DNA from: Bartonella sp. JB63
GTDB taxonomy: Bacteria > Pseudomonadota > Alphaproteobacteria > Rhizobiales > Rhizobiaceae
Direction: 5' to 3'
Assembly (NCBI RefSeq): GCF_002022665.1
Contig: NZ_CP019788.1
Location: forward strand, 248,001-312,000
DNA: 64,000 nt
The notes beneath the pieces were generated by a model. It made no database searches. It was not told where the DNA came from and worked only from the letters and a program-made list of their open reading frames with translations. The translations under genes and the position numbers were made by a program. Shown piece after piece: positions 49,901 to 58,698 of the stretch; the first letter of the stretch is position 1, and each line of letters opens with the position of its first letter.

Positions 49901-50931
49901 GAAAAATTTATCCCTCGTTGGTATATAAGGATCCAAAGAAAAAAAGGCGCACCAAAAAGTGCTGTGACAATTCCAATGGGCAATTCTGCTGGGGTAATAA
50001 TACAACGCGCAAAGGTGTCAGAAAAAGTCAGTAATGCTGCTCCTAAGAGAGCAGAACAGGGAATGAGATAGCGGTGGTCAGGACCAATAAGCAGACGTAA
50101 AATATGTGGAACAACAATACCAATAAAACCAATACCACCACTGACAGCAACTGCTCCTCCACACATGAGAGCAACAAGTAAGACAGCAATATTTTTAATT
50201 CGTTGAATATGAAATCCAATATGTTGAGCGACAGCTTCTCCGAGTGCCAGTGCATTAAGCGCACGTGATAAAAAGGGAGAAAAAAGCAAACCAATCCAAA
50301 CAACAGGTAAGATAAGACCAACTTTTAACCATGTAGCACCCGAAAGAGAACCAAGATTCCAAAAGGTGATATCACGTAATTGTTGATCATTAGCAGTAAA
50401 AATTAGACTTCCAACAATAGCGCTACTGAAAGCACTGAGAGCAATACCTGCAAGAAGCATCGTTGCAATAGAGGTAAAACTGTTTCGTGTCGCTATTACA
50501 TAGAGAACCATTGTTGATAAAAGACCACCAAGAAACGCACCTATAACAATTTTGTAAGATTCCAGAAAAGGAATAAAAAAAGGTGGGAAGGAAATACCAA
50601 TAACAATGATTAATACAGCTCCGAGACTCGCACCTGCTGATACACCAACGATTCCAGGATCTGCAAGAGGATTGCGAAAGAGGCCCTGCATAAGAACGCC
50701 AGAAACAGCAAGAGCTGCACCAACCAATGAACTTAAGATAATACGGGGTAATCTTATATCAATAAGTATAAGATAGTCATATGTCTTACTACTTACTGAA
50801 AAATCTTGTGTAAGAATTACATTAATGAGATTAATGAGAGAAGCATTTGATGCACCACTGAATAGACCGCTAAAAATACTGAAGATAAGGATTACTATTA
50901 AACTTAATAATGCAATTTTTCTTCGATTCAT
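49897..50931 (-). CDS. hmuU: Heme ABC transporter permease
   Basis: A 344-residue FecCD-family permease with about ten membrane helices. The conserved RLPRIILSSLVGAALAVSGVLMQGLFRNPLADPGIVGVSAG region near the N-terminus is textbook for the family (shown in part: LAVSGVLMQGLFRNPLADPG). GFIGIVVPHILRLLIGPDHR is the coupling-helix region contacting HmuV. It lies 77 bp after hmuT and is coupled to hmuV. Confidence 0.95.
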   Translation of the reverse strand: MNRRKIALLSLIVILIFSIFSGLFSGASNASLINLINVILTQDFSVSSKTYDYLILIDIRLPRIILSSLVGAALAVSGVLMQGLFRNPLADPGIVGVSAGASLGAVLIIVIGISFPPFFIPFLESYKIVIGAFLGGLLSTMVLYVIATRNSFTSIATMLLAGIALSAFSSAIVGSLIFTANDQQLRDITFWNLGSLSGATWLKVGLILPVVWIGLLFSPFLSRALNALALGEAVAQHIGFHIQRIKNIAVLLVALMCGGAVAVSGGIGFIGIVVPHILRLLIGPDHRYLIPCSALLGAALLTFSDTFARCIITPAELPIGIVTALFGAPFFLWILIYQRGINFS

Positions 50932-51008
50932 GGATTTTTCTTTTCTATTATTTCAAATATGTGCGCTATAGAAATATTTTCAATCATTTCTATAAATTCT
51001 TAATCATT

Positions 51009-51893
51009 TTATTCTATGCCATAAAGCATATTAATAAGCTCTTTTGATGCATCTGCGGTGCGTGGACCAAAACCTAAAAAATACATTGCATCTATTTGTT
51101 TAATGGCATGATTTTTAGCTGCAGGTGTTGCTTGAATTGCTGGTATAGCTAAAATTGTATCAATTTTAGTTGAATGTCTACTTTGATTTACAAACAAGAT
51201 GAAATCAGGATTCGATTTTAATAATGCTTCATTATTTAAAAGTTTGTATCCTTTATAATCAGAAATGGCATTTATACCTCCCGAAAGTTTTATCATAGCG
51301 TCAGCTGCAGTATCTGTTCCAGATACCATAACGCCTCCATTTTGTACTGAAAAAATAAAAAGAACGCGTTTTTGGTTAGTTATTTTTTTTAAAAGCGTAT
51401 CATTATTTATAAAGTTTCGATTCAATTTTTCAATCAGTTCAGTTGCTTGAACTTCTCGATGCAAAGCTTTACCTACGAGGCGAATTTTTTCTATGACACT
51501 TTCACGAGAAAAGTTTTCTGGTATAATTATAATAGGTATTGATGTTTTTTTGAGAACATCAATTGTTGAAGGAGGACCGCTTCCTTCAATAAGTAATATA
51601 CCTTCTGGAGCAAGAGATAAAATACCTTCAGGTGAAAGGTTACGCATATATCCAAGTTCAGGAAGTTTAAGTGCATCTTGTGGATAGATACTTGTACTGT
51701 CACGGGCTATAAGTTGATCTTGAGCCCCTAATGCATAAACAGTTTCTGTAAGAGCTCCACCAATGGAAACAATTCGCGCATTTTTACGGAAACTTGTTAT
51801 AGGTTCAGCAATTACTTGTCTAAAAAAACAAGTTAAGAAGAACAAAAAACACAAAAGAAAAAGGCTTGATAGTTTATGTAAAACAGGTAACAT
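51009..51893 (-). CDS. hmuT: Periplasmic heme-binding protein
   Basis: A 294-residue cluster A-type binding protein with an N-terminal signal peptide (hydrophobic to about residue 28). RIVSIGGALTETVYALGAQDQLIARDSTS and LPELGYMRNLSPEGILSLAPEGIL are characteristic of HmuT/ShuT heme carriers (motifs here: GGALTETVYALG and GYMRNLSPEGIL). A conserved Tyr (YPQDA or GYMR region) is expected to bind heme. It follows hmuS by 15 bp. Confidence 0.93.
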   Translation of the reverse strand: MLPVLHKLSSLFLLCFLFFLTCFFRQVIAEPITSFRKNARIVSIGGALTETVYALGAQDQLIARDSTSIYPQDALKLPELGYMRNLSPEGILSLAPEGILLIEGSGPPSTIDVLKKTSIPIIIIPENFSRESVIEKIRLVGKALHREVQATELIEKLNRNFINNDTLLKKITNQKRVLFIFSVQNGGVMVSGTDTAADAMIKLSGGINAISDYKGYKLLNNEALLKSNPDFILFVNQSRHSTKIDTILAIPAIQATPAAKNHAIKQIDAMYFLGFGPRTADASKELINMLYGIE

Positions 51894-51908
51894 ATCTAAG
51901 TCTTATTT

Positions 51909-52952
51909 TTAAGTAACTTTTATTTCTTGGCATAAAGGCAAATCATTTAATAGAGAACGCCAATTTTCGCATTCTTTTTCACCTTCTTTTCGCATGCCAA
52001 AGAATTGAACAATCATTTCTCCATTTTGACTAAAAACTTCAAGAGAACTAATGTAACCCTCGTTTATAGGCTTGCGAACATGCCATACTTTGTTAACACC
52101 AGAAACAAGCATATGTAAATGAAATTTTTCATCGAGAATATTGAGCCAGGGCCCCATTTGTTTAATATTTTTAATTTGCCCACTGAAAATTTGGATGCAG
52201 CCTTTATTACCAACAAAACACATAATTGGTATTTCTTGTTGAACAGCTTTATTCAGCATAATTTCAATAGCTTCTGCACTTAATTCATCAGTAAACTCGT
52301 TTCCAGCGTATTTTACAGCATCATGTCGACCAATGTTAAATTCCGAAGTAATTTCATGGAGCTGATGAACATCAGTCATTTTTCTCCAACGATTACGAAA
52401 TTTCTCAATATCCAAATTTGTTGTATCGTATTGTATAGGTGCAGGAGTAGAAAGAATGTTGAGAGCAGACGATTGATCTTCATGGAGTAATTTTTCAACA
52501 AGTGCATCCCATTGTTTCATATTTGTCATGTCTTTAGAATAGACTTTAAAAATAGCAGTACCGTATTGATCGAAAAATTGTAGACTTTTTGTAGGTTTTC
52601 CAAAAACTATCATTTCATATTCAAAACCAAATTCCCATTTTTTGGGGAAAATACGTAAATCAATTTCCCCAAATGTCATAGGTATCTGTTTATTCAAAAC
52701 AATTTTTTCAAAACATCCTGTTTTTTCATGAACGGCATATTCATTACGTGTTAATGCCATAACAGTTTCAACTTTAGAAGCATTTTCAAGAAGAGTAGGA
52801 ATATCAACCTTTAGTCTTTTTGCTTTACCGATTGTACAATAAGCTGCGATGAATTCTGCTTCAGATATACCAATTGAATTAGCAAAATCACGATTACGCA
52901 TATCTTTTTTTTCTTCACGCAGTTTAATAATCATTTCAGCTGTATAAGACAT
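51909..52952 (-). CDS. hmuS: Hemin-degrading/transport protein HmuS (HemS)
   Basis: A 347-residue cytoplasmic heme-handling protein built of two homologous halves (about residues 30-170 and 200-340). Each half has the repeating pattern of a VMALTRNEYAVHEKTG-type strand block and a later FFDQYG/FSQNG turn. The presumed proximal heme ligand is the His in FNIGRHDAVKYAG at the start of the second half. The family either stores or degrades cytosolic heme. It heads hmuS-T-U-V and lies 254 bp after hutA, with a terminator between. Confidence 0.9.
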   Translation of the reverse strand: MSYTAEMIIKLREEKKDMRNRDFANSIGISEAEFIAAYCTIGKAKRLKVDIPTLLENASKVETVMALTRNEYAVHEKTGCFEKIVLNKQIPMTFGEIDLRIFPKKWEFGFEYEMIVFGKPTKSLQFFDQYGTAIFKVYSKDMTNMKQWDALVEKLLHEDQSSALNILSTPAPIQYDTTNLDIEKFRNRWRKMTDVHQLHEITSEFNIGRHDAVKYAGNEFTDELSAEAIEIMLNKAVQQEIPIMCFVGNKGCIQIFSGQIKNIKQMGPWLNILDEKFHLHMLVSGVNKVWHVRKPINEGYISSLEVFSQNGEMIVQFFGMRKEGEKECENWRSLLNDLPLCQEIKVT

Positions 52953-53006
52953 AAATTTTCCTTACTTTATTTAGAGTCAATTTTACTTTATCCTAAAAAA
53001 AACTAT

Positions 53007-53034
53007 GCTGAACCATTGTAAACAATGACTCAGC
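53007..53034 (-). terminator. Terminator between hutA and hmuS
   Basis: On the minus strand, GCTGAGTCATTG pairs with CAATGGTTCAGC around TTTA (12-bp stem, two mismatched or wobble positions), and eight T residues follow five bases later. It lies about 170 bp after the hutA stop and 55 bp before hmuS, so hmuS-T-U-V needs its own promoter or regulated read-through. Confidence 0.6.
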
Positions 53035-53206
53035 CTGCCAGTAAATTGCCACTATCAATAATAAAAAAAATTGAAACTGATAAATTAAAAATATTTACAA
53101 TTCTTTTCCCAATTTTTGAATTAAAATCAAGTAAGGATTAAAATGAAATAACATATCCTCTTATCAATTAGATTTCCTCAATAGTTTAAATACTTGACAG
53201 CAATAG

Positions 53207-55405
53207 TTAAAATTTTTGCACATACGATATCTTAAAATTACGACCAGGCTGACTGAAATAATCCTTTGGTGGTAGTGGTTGCCGTTTAGGTATAGGAGAA
53301 GGGGAAGGCAGATCAGTTGCATTCCAGTACTTTTGATCTAAAAGGTTATAAATACCAGCTCTTATAACTGGACCTTTTTCACCGAAAGGTTTCCACCAAC
53401 CCAATATATCAACTACACCATAACCTGGAACTTTAACGTAATCATAATCTCCTTTCACTTTATCACGCTTAGCAGCTAAAGTAAGTACAACATTTGTTCC
53501 CCAAAGTTCTTTCTCATATCCTAATCCAAATACTGTTTTAAAAGCTGGAATTGAGTCTAGATATTCATCTTTATCGAGATCTTTTCCTTGTACATAAGAA
53601 AGGGCAACATTACTGTAAAAACCATTCATCAAGGTAAAATATGTTTTTGTTTCGACACCAGAAATACGCACATGTGCACGGTTTATATAATGTTTACGCG
53701 CATACATAAATTCTTGTGAAGGCCCCTTATCTATGACATCAATAAAGTTCTTGTATTCATTGGTGAAAACACTGAAAAAACTACTAAAATGCATATTTTT
53801 GTATTGCACACCAATATCATATCCATTACTCGTTTCTGGTTTAAGATTAGGATCTCCAATCATATAATAAAAAGAAGGTCTGACAAAGGTTAAATAAAGC
53901 TCTGAAAAACTCGGCGCACGAAAAGCTTGAGCCCATTGAGTATAAAATAATACTTGATTATTAGCATCCCATTCTATCCGCATTTTAGGAGAAAAATGTG
54001 AGCTCCTATTTTCTTTAGGCATTATTCTGGAACCTAATGCTTTTTCAAAAGCAGGTGTTTTTTGAGGGATATGTTTATACCAATCATAACGTATTCCAGG
54101 AATAATACGAATACTATTGTTAGAAAAACCAAATTCGTTTTCGAAAGCCAAACCAAAACCATGGCTATTTGTATCAGGTGCGTCCGATTTGTTCGTGCCT
54201 AGAAATACACACGCACGTTCATTTCCTCTTAAATGACAATTATCTTTACCCGATGCATATTGATGAAATTTAGAAGCAAAAACACTTGTAGCAAACTTTA
54301 ACTTATGACTTACAGAACCAATATCCAATTTTTTAAAACTATGAGCGTTAAAGCCATAACCAGTATTGCTTATAAAGTTATCTCTTAAATAGTCTCCTTT
54401 TGGTGCTTGTATACGATATCCATTTAAGATGTGATTATTTAATTGCTTTTGCCAATACAATTGCCCATGAAATGCGTCAAAAATAGCGTCTCCATTGCCA
54501 TTATAATCATAGAAAATGGAAAAACGTTTACGATATGTGTGTTTCTCAGTGTAAACAGATTTTGGCAAAAATATTTTGGTTGAAGTATTTAATGAATGAG
54601 TATCTTTGTTGTGGGCAAAACGCTCTGCTGTAAAGCCAAACCGGTGATTATCATTAAGATATTGATGAACTTTAAAAAGCAAATTATTTTTATCAAAGTC
54701 AGCAGGATTTTCTCGTGTGCGCTTATCTCCATAACCCTCTACTGTACCCATATTTTTACGTTGATGACCTTCTGCACGAGAACCCTGAAAAAGCAACAAG
54801 GTCTGACTCGTACGCACAGCAAAAGCTTGATCTATGTGCCAACTTTTATCAACAGAATTGTAGCTCCCTTTTGTAAGAGCACCCCAATTTTTTTCTTTTG
54901 TAAGGAGTTCTTCAGGATTAAGAGTACGTAAAGCAATAACCCCGCCTAGTGCACCAGAACCATGAAGACTAGAATCTGAACCACGAACAATATCAATTGT
55001 AGAAAGCACATTAAAAGCAAATGCGGAACTTCCACCTTTAATACCACGTACCCCATCATTAAGCCATGGAAGAGGAATACCATCCATCGTTGTTAAAACA
55101 CGATTAGCATTTAGACCGCGAATTACAAAGCTATTATTATCTGTACTATAGTTTATAGATGGATTAAGATGACTAATATCCCGAATATCATTTATTTGTT
55201 TTTTATCAATATTTTGAATAGTTTCACGATCAGTCAAAACTGTCGCTTTATTCAAAGGATTTTCTATTTTTTTTTCAATTACAATTGGTTTAAGCTTAGC
55301 TATAGAATCCTCATCCTTGTTTTTTGCAAAAACAAATGAAGGCATACAAACTGATAGGATAGATAAAATTACATATCCTTTATAGACATTTCGTTTTATT
55401 CGCAT
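53207..55405 (-). CDS. hutA: TonB-dependent heme receptor HutA
   Basis: A 732-residue outer-membrane receptor with a signal peptide to about residue 28 (SFVFA). The plug domain includes SFVIRGLNANRVLTTMDGIPLP, HGSGALGGVIALRT and IDIVRGSDSS (all typical), and the beta-barrel ends with YNLLDQKYWNATDL and a C-terminal Phe. The heme-receptor boxes FRAPSFSELYL and GDPNLKPETSNGYD are visible. The stretch between them has no histidine, unlike the axial-ligand His described for Yersinia HemR. It is divergent from tonB across about 250 bp and heads the heme locus. Confidence 0.92.
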   Translation of the reverse strand: MRIKRNVYKGYVILSILSVCMPSFVFAKNKDEDSIAKLKPIVIEKKIENPLNKATVLTDRETIQNIDKKQINDIRDISHLNPSINYSTDNNSFVIRGLNANRVLTTMDGIPLPWLNDGVRGIKGGSSAFAFNVLSTIDIVRGSDSSLHGSGALGGVIALRTLNPEELLTKEKNWGALTKGSYNSVDKSWHIDQAFAVRTSQTLLLFQGSRAEGHQRKNMGTVEGYGDKRTRENPADFDKNNLLFKVHQYLNDNHRFGFTAERFAHNKDTHSLNTSTKIFLPKSVYTEKHTYRKRFSIFYDYNGNGDAIFDAFHGQLYWQKQLNNHILNGYRIQAPKGDYLRDNFISNTGYGFNAHSFKKLDIGSVSHKLKFATSVFASKFHQYASGKDNCHLRGNERACVFLGTNKSDAPDTNSHGFGLAFENEFGFSNNSIRIIPGIRYDWYKHIPQKTPAFEKALGSRIMPKENRSSHFSPKMRIEWDANNQVLFYTQWAQAFRAPSFSELYLTFVRPSFYYMIGDPNLKPETSNGYDIGVQYKNMHFSSFFSVFTNEYKNFIDVIDKGPSQEFMYARKHYINRAHVRISGVETKTYFTLMNGFYSNVALSYVQGKDLDKDEYLDSIPAFKTVFGLGYEKELWGTNVVLTLAAKRDKVKGDYDYVKVPGYGVVDILGWWKPFGEKGPVIRAGIYNLLDQKYWNATDLPSPSPIPKRQPLPPKDYFSQPGRNFKISYVQKF

Positions 55406-55656
55406 AGATCACCATAATTCTTCTTAAAACACCTCTTCTGTAACTAATACTTAAACTCTCAAATAAAAAACATTTGCCTTACTAATTACACAATCTAATC
55501 TCATAATAAACAAGTCAAACAATATTATGTTTATAATTGATGCAATCATATTAAACATGATAAAAATCGTCAAGAAAAAAGTTACGCTTTTAGGACAGCC
55601 TGTTTTAATAGATCTGGGCATCAGTTGTTTAGCTTAGAATGGTGGTCAATGAGATT
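55406..55656. promoter_or_regulatory. Divergent hutA/tonB promoter region
   Basis: About 250 bp between the two heme-uptake genes. Bartonella and rhizobial heme loci are controlled by Irr/RirA-type regulators. I looked for an iron-control-element dyad and found only the loose AACAATATTATGTTT near 55517-55531, which I would not call a binding site from sequence alone. Confidence 0.4.
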
Positions 55657-56412
55657 ATGAAGAGTGCAAATATTTGGCGGATATCAGCTCTTTGGATAGG
55701 TGCTTTTTGGGGTGCTCTTGCTTTGCATATTGGAATAGGAGCGCAACTTTATTTTAAAAGTACTCATATGAATGATATTGTATTTACACCGATGGTTATG
55801 CTGATTGTTGCACCAGAAATTATACATCCTGATGTCAATACAAATTCTGAAATATTAGAGTTTGGTGTTTTGAAGCAAGAAGAAACATCAAAGTCGGAGC
55901 TTAGTAAAGTTCATCCAGCAGAATATCAGATTGCCGAAAAGCCTCAATCTATCGTAGAAAAAAGTAATTTTAAAGTGCTGAAACCTTTAGAGAAATCTTC
56001 TCCATCAAAAATGAATCGTGAAGTTTTTATGCAGAAACGATTATCAACATTAAATGTTGCAGCAAAGAAAATTATAAAAAAGACACACTCATTTACTGCG
56101 AGTAAGGATAATAATACAGCAGCGTTTGATGGTGCATTATCAAAACAGTGGTTAGCAAAGGTACAAGCCCGACTAGAAAAACAAAAAAATTATATTGTGG
56201 GACAGCGTATTAGTAGTGTACAGGGAGTTGTGCAGTTAGAATTTAAAGTACGCGAACAAGGTGACATTTTTGCGAGCCGTATTATGATTTCTTCTGGTAA
56301 TCAGGAGCTCGATTGGTTGGCTATGATGGCACTTAAACGTGTTGAAATTTTTCCTCCACCACCACGTGAAATGGTGAATAAAACTATCAGAGTATCCTTG
56401 ATCTTTAGCTAA
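55657..56412 (+). CDS. tonB: TonB family energy transducer
   Basis: A 251-residue protein with one N-terminal membrane helix (about residues 10-32), a periplasmic linker rich in Lys, Glu and Ser but poor in the usual proline repeats, and a C-terminal TonB domain (QRISSVQGVVQLEFKVREQG, SSGNQELDWLAMMALKRVEIFPPPP). It couples the inner-membrane proton gradient to HutA. I favour the ATG at 55657; another in-frame ATG is at 55639. Its last 8 bp overlap the end of a small minus-strand frame. Confidence 0.88.
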   Translation: MKSANIWRISALWIGAFWGALALHIGIGAQLYFKSTHMNDIVFTPMVMLIVAPEIIHPDVNTNSEILEFGVLKQEETSKSELSKVHPAEYQIAEKPQSIVEKSNFKVLKPLEKSSPSKMNREVFMQKRLSTLNVAAKKIIKKTHSFTASKDNNTAAFDGALSKQWLAKVQARLEKQKNYIVGQRISSVQGVVQLEFKVREQGDIFASRIMISSGNQELDWLAMMALKRVEIFPPPPREMVNKTIRVSLIFS

Positions 56413-56515
56413 AGAGTAGGTTGCATCTTGTTCTGTATCCGGAGTCTTCGTGGGTTAATATCAAGGTTGATACTTGTTTGTAGCTGTGTTCGAGAATGAG
56501 GGTAACTGATTTCAT
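56405..56515 (-). CDS. HemP/HmuP-like small protein candidate
   Basis: A 36-codon frame antisense to the very end of tonB, with a strong ribosome binding site (AGGAG at 56521-56525, 5 bp before the ATG). The segment LILTHEDSGYRTR resembles the core of HemP/HmuP proteins, where a [LIV]-rich strand is followed by H-E-x3-Y-R-x-R. The usual C-terminal KLILTK is not present; the frame ends LLFS. HmuP is a small regulator of heme-uptake genes in rhizobia. Location beside tonB and hutA supports the idea, but the match is short and the protein may be degenerate. Confidence 0.4.
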   Translation of the reverse strand: MKSVTLILEHSYKQVSTLILTHEDSGYRTRCNLLFS

Positions 56516-56526
56516 AATCGCTCCTG

Positions 56527-57095
56527 TTAGATTTATAGAGATAACAAAGCTTACAGAACTGCCAGTACTTTTGACTATACTACTTACTAATAATATTTAC
56601 ATTTATAATGAAGCCGTAATTATATCTACATAAGGTTTTATGGAAAAGATAAGGTTGTTTAAAATACTAGAGGACTTATGATAAATGAGGTTTTCGGGAA
56701 AGATCGAGTTGACGAAAATCGAATTTATAGTAACTATAGCAACGACCAAAATTTATGAAACTATAATTGCTTTTAACAAAGTGTAAATTATCCGATCAAA
56801 AATTAATTAGCTTGTAATTTTTGTTGAGATTTAAGGATAAACTTAAATCTATTTGTATACTCTTTCGGAGAGTCAATAGGGAAGATATAGAGAAGGTGAG
56901 TGAAGAAAATGGAAGTAATTATTTTTGAAAGTAAAACTATTTTGCTGTGCAGAGAAAATAAGTAATGCGTTTATATAAAAAATTAAGTTAAACTATTTAA
57001 CTGTTATGTAATATGATAGAATTTTAATATAGGACTTGCAGAAAATGGCTAGTGATGCGAAAATGAAGCTTTTTTCATATTCGTGATTGTCAGAT
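56527..57095. other. AT-rich spacer before rnhB
   Basis: About 570 bp with no convincing gene. A possible rightward promoter at 56571-56599 is listed separately. A 26-codon frame starting near 56680 has no recognisable relatives. Confidence 0.45.
56571..56599 (+). promoter_or_regulatory. Possible sigma-70-type promoter
   Basis: TTGACT (56571-56576) and TATTTA (56594-56599) with 17-bp spacing, pointing toward rnhB nearly 500 bp away. The -35 is good and the -10 moderate. In AT-rich DNA this can arise by chance, and the distance would imply a long leader or an unseen small RNA. Confidence 0.28.
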
Positions 57096-57734
57096 ATGTT
57101 TAATGTGTCATGTAAGCCAAATTTTTCATATGAATTGGATTTGCAAAAAAAAGGGTTCTTTTATATAGCAGGTGTTGATGAAGTTGGGCGTGGACCTTTA
57201 GCTGGCCCCGTAGTAGCGACAGCAGTTATTTTAGATAAAGACCATATCCCTGAAGGTCTGAATGATTCAAAGAAACTCTCTAGTCAACAGCGTAATAGGC
57301 TTTATTATGAAATTTTGCAAAATGCATTGGCAATTTCGGTTGCTAGTCTTTGTGCTAGAACGATTGATAAGTCTAATATTAGAAAAGCGACTTTGGAAGC
57401 AATGAAGCGTTGTGTTACAGGGCTTGCCATTTCAGCACATTGTGCGTTGATTGATGGGCATGATGTTCCTCCTAATTTGCCTTGTCCTGCAATTGCTTTG
57501 ACTAAAGGTGATCAGTCTTCGGTTTCAATTGCAGCGGCGTCTATTATTGCTAAGGTGATACGTGACAGGATGATGCAATACGCTGGACAAGTTTATCAAA
57601 ATTATGGTTTAGAGAAACATGTAGGTTATGGGACGGTAGCACATCGTGCAGCTATCAATAAGTATGGACCTATTGTAAGATTACATCGTTATAGTTTTTC
57701 TCCTCTTAAAGAACGCTATAAGGATAGTATTTGA
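57096..57734 (+). CDS. rnhB: Ribonuclease HII
   Basis: A 212-residue enzyme that nicks RNA in RNA-DNA hybrids and removes misincorporated ribonucleotides. The active-site opening [15 protein letters not shown] supplies Asp28 and Glu29. [10 protein letters not shown] and [24 protein letters not shown] provide the remaining acidic residues. I used the ATG at 57096; a TTG at 57087 is in frame. The stop overlaps the tsaC start (TGATG). Confidence 0.95.
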   Translation: MFNVSCKPNFSYELDLQKKGFFYIAGVDEVGRGPLAGPVVATAVILDKDHIPEGLNDSKKLSSQQRNRLYYEILQNALAISVASLCARTIDKSNIRKATLEAMKRCVTGLAISAHCALIDGHDVPPNLPCPAIALTKGDQSSVSIAAASIIAKVIRDRMMQYAGQVYQNYGLEKHVGYGTVAHRAAINKYGPIVRLHRYSFSPLKERYKDSI

Positions 57735-58696
57735 TGGTCATTCTACCACTTAATAGTGAGGCAATAAATCAAGCAGTTGCGATTCTTCAACAGGGGAAAT
57801 TAGTAGCTCTGCCGACAGAAACTGTTTATGGATTAGCTGGTGATGCGACAAATGGAAAGGCAGTAGCTTCTATTTTTTCTACAAAAGGACGTCCACCATT
57901 TAATCCTCTTATTGTTCATGTAAGTGACATAGTTATGGCAGAACGTTACGTGGAAATTGATTTGCTTTCACGTCGATTAATGGAAGCATTTTGGCCAGGG
58001 CCCTTAACAATGGTTTTGCCATTAAAGGCTCACCATAATATTCATCCTTTAACAACTGCTGGTCTTAATACATTGGCTATTCGCTTTCCAAAAGGCGGTT
58101 TTGCAGAAATTATTAGACATTTTGGCCGTCCTTTAGCTGCGCCTAGTGCTAATCAATCAGGAAAATTGAGTCCTACTTCAGCTACATCTGTATTTACATC
58201 TTTAGGAACATCAGTTCCCTTAATTATTGATGGTGGGGATTCAAAAATAGGACTTGAATCAACGATTATTAAGATTTGTGATGAAAATGTCTATATATTG
58301 CGTCCAGGAGGATTAATTATTGAAGAAATTGAAAAAGTAGCAGAGAAGTCTGTAAAACGTTTAGATCAACAAGCTGTAATTGAAGCTCCAGGGATGTTAA
58401 GATCACATTATGCACCTGATACTTCTATGCGTTTAAATGTAAAAAAGGTGGAAAGCGGTGAAGCTCTTTTAGCATTTGGACCTAAACGTATTGAAGGTGT
58501 TGAAAATGCTATTGCTGTTTTAAATCTTAGTAAAAGTGGTCGACTAGAAGAAGCTGCATTCCATTTATTTCAATATATTCAGCAATTGGATTCACTTAAA
58601 GTAAACTGCATTGCAGTGGAACCTATCCCGTTTTATGGATTAGGGGAAGCTATTAATGATCGTTTAATACGTGCTGCAGCTCCAAAAGGGAAATAA
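57734..58696 (+). CDS. tsaC: Threonylcarbamoyl-AMP synthase (TsaC/Sua5)
   Basis: A 320-residue enzyme making the threonylcarbamoyl-adenylate used for the t6A modification of ANN-decoding tRNAs. The N-terminal YrdC domain shows ALPTETVYGLAGDATN, KGRPPFNPLIVHV, WPGPLTMVLPL, RFPKGG and APSANQSGKLSPT. The C-terminal third (after SHYAPDTSMRLN) is the extra Sua5 domain, so this is the long Sua5 form. The start codon shares its A with the rnhB stop. Confidence 0.93.
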   Translation: MVILPLNSEAINQAVAILQQGKLVALPTETVYGLAGDATNGKAVASIFSTKGRPPFNPLIVHVSDIVMAERYVEIDLLSRRLMEAFWPGPLTMVLPLKAHHNIHPLTTAGLNTLAIRFPKGGFAEIIRHFGRPLAAPSANQSGKLSPTSATSVFTSLGTSVPLIIDGGDSKIGLESTIIKICDENVYILRPGGLIIEEIEKVAEKSVKRLDQQAVIEAPGMLRSHYAPDTSMRLNVKKVESGEALLAFGPKRIEGVENAIAVLNLSKSGRLEEAAFHLFQYIQQLDSLKVNCIAVEPIPFYGLGEAINDRLIRAAAPKGK

Positions 58697-58698
58697 AA

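Noticed and set aside
56680..56760. 26-codon frame (MINEVFGKDRVDEN...) considered as a remnant of a radical-SAM gene that often precedes rnhB
   Set aside because: The resemblance to the start of those proteins is only a few residues, and no CxxxCxxC motif or other part could be found nearby.
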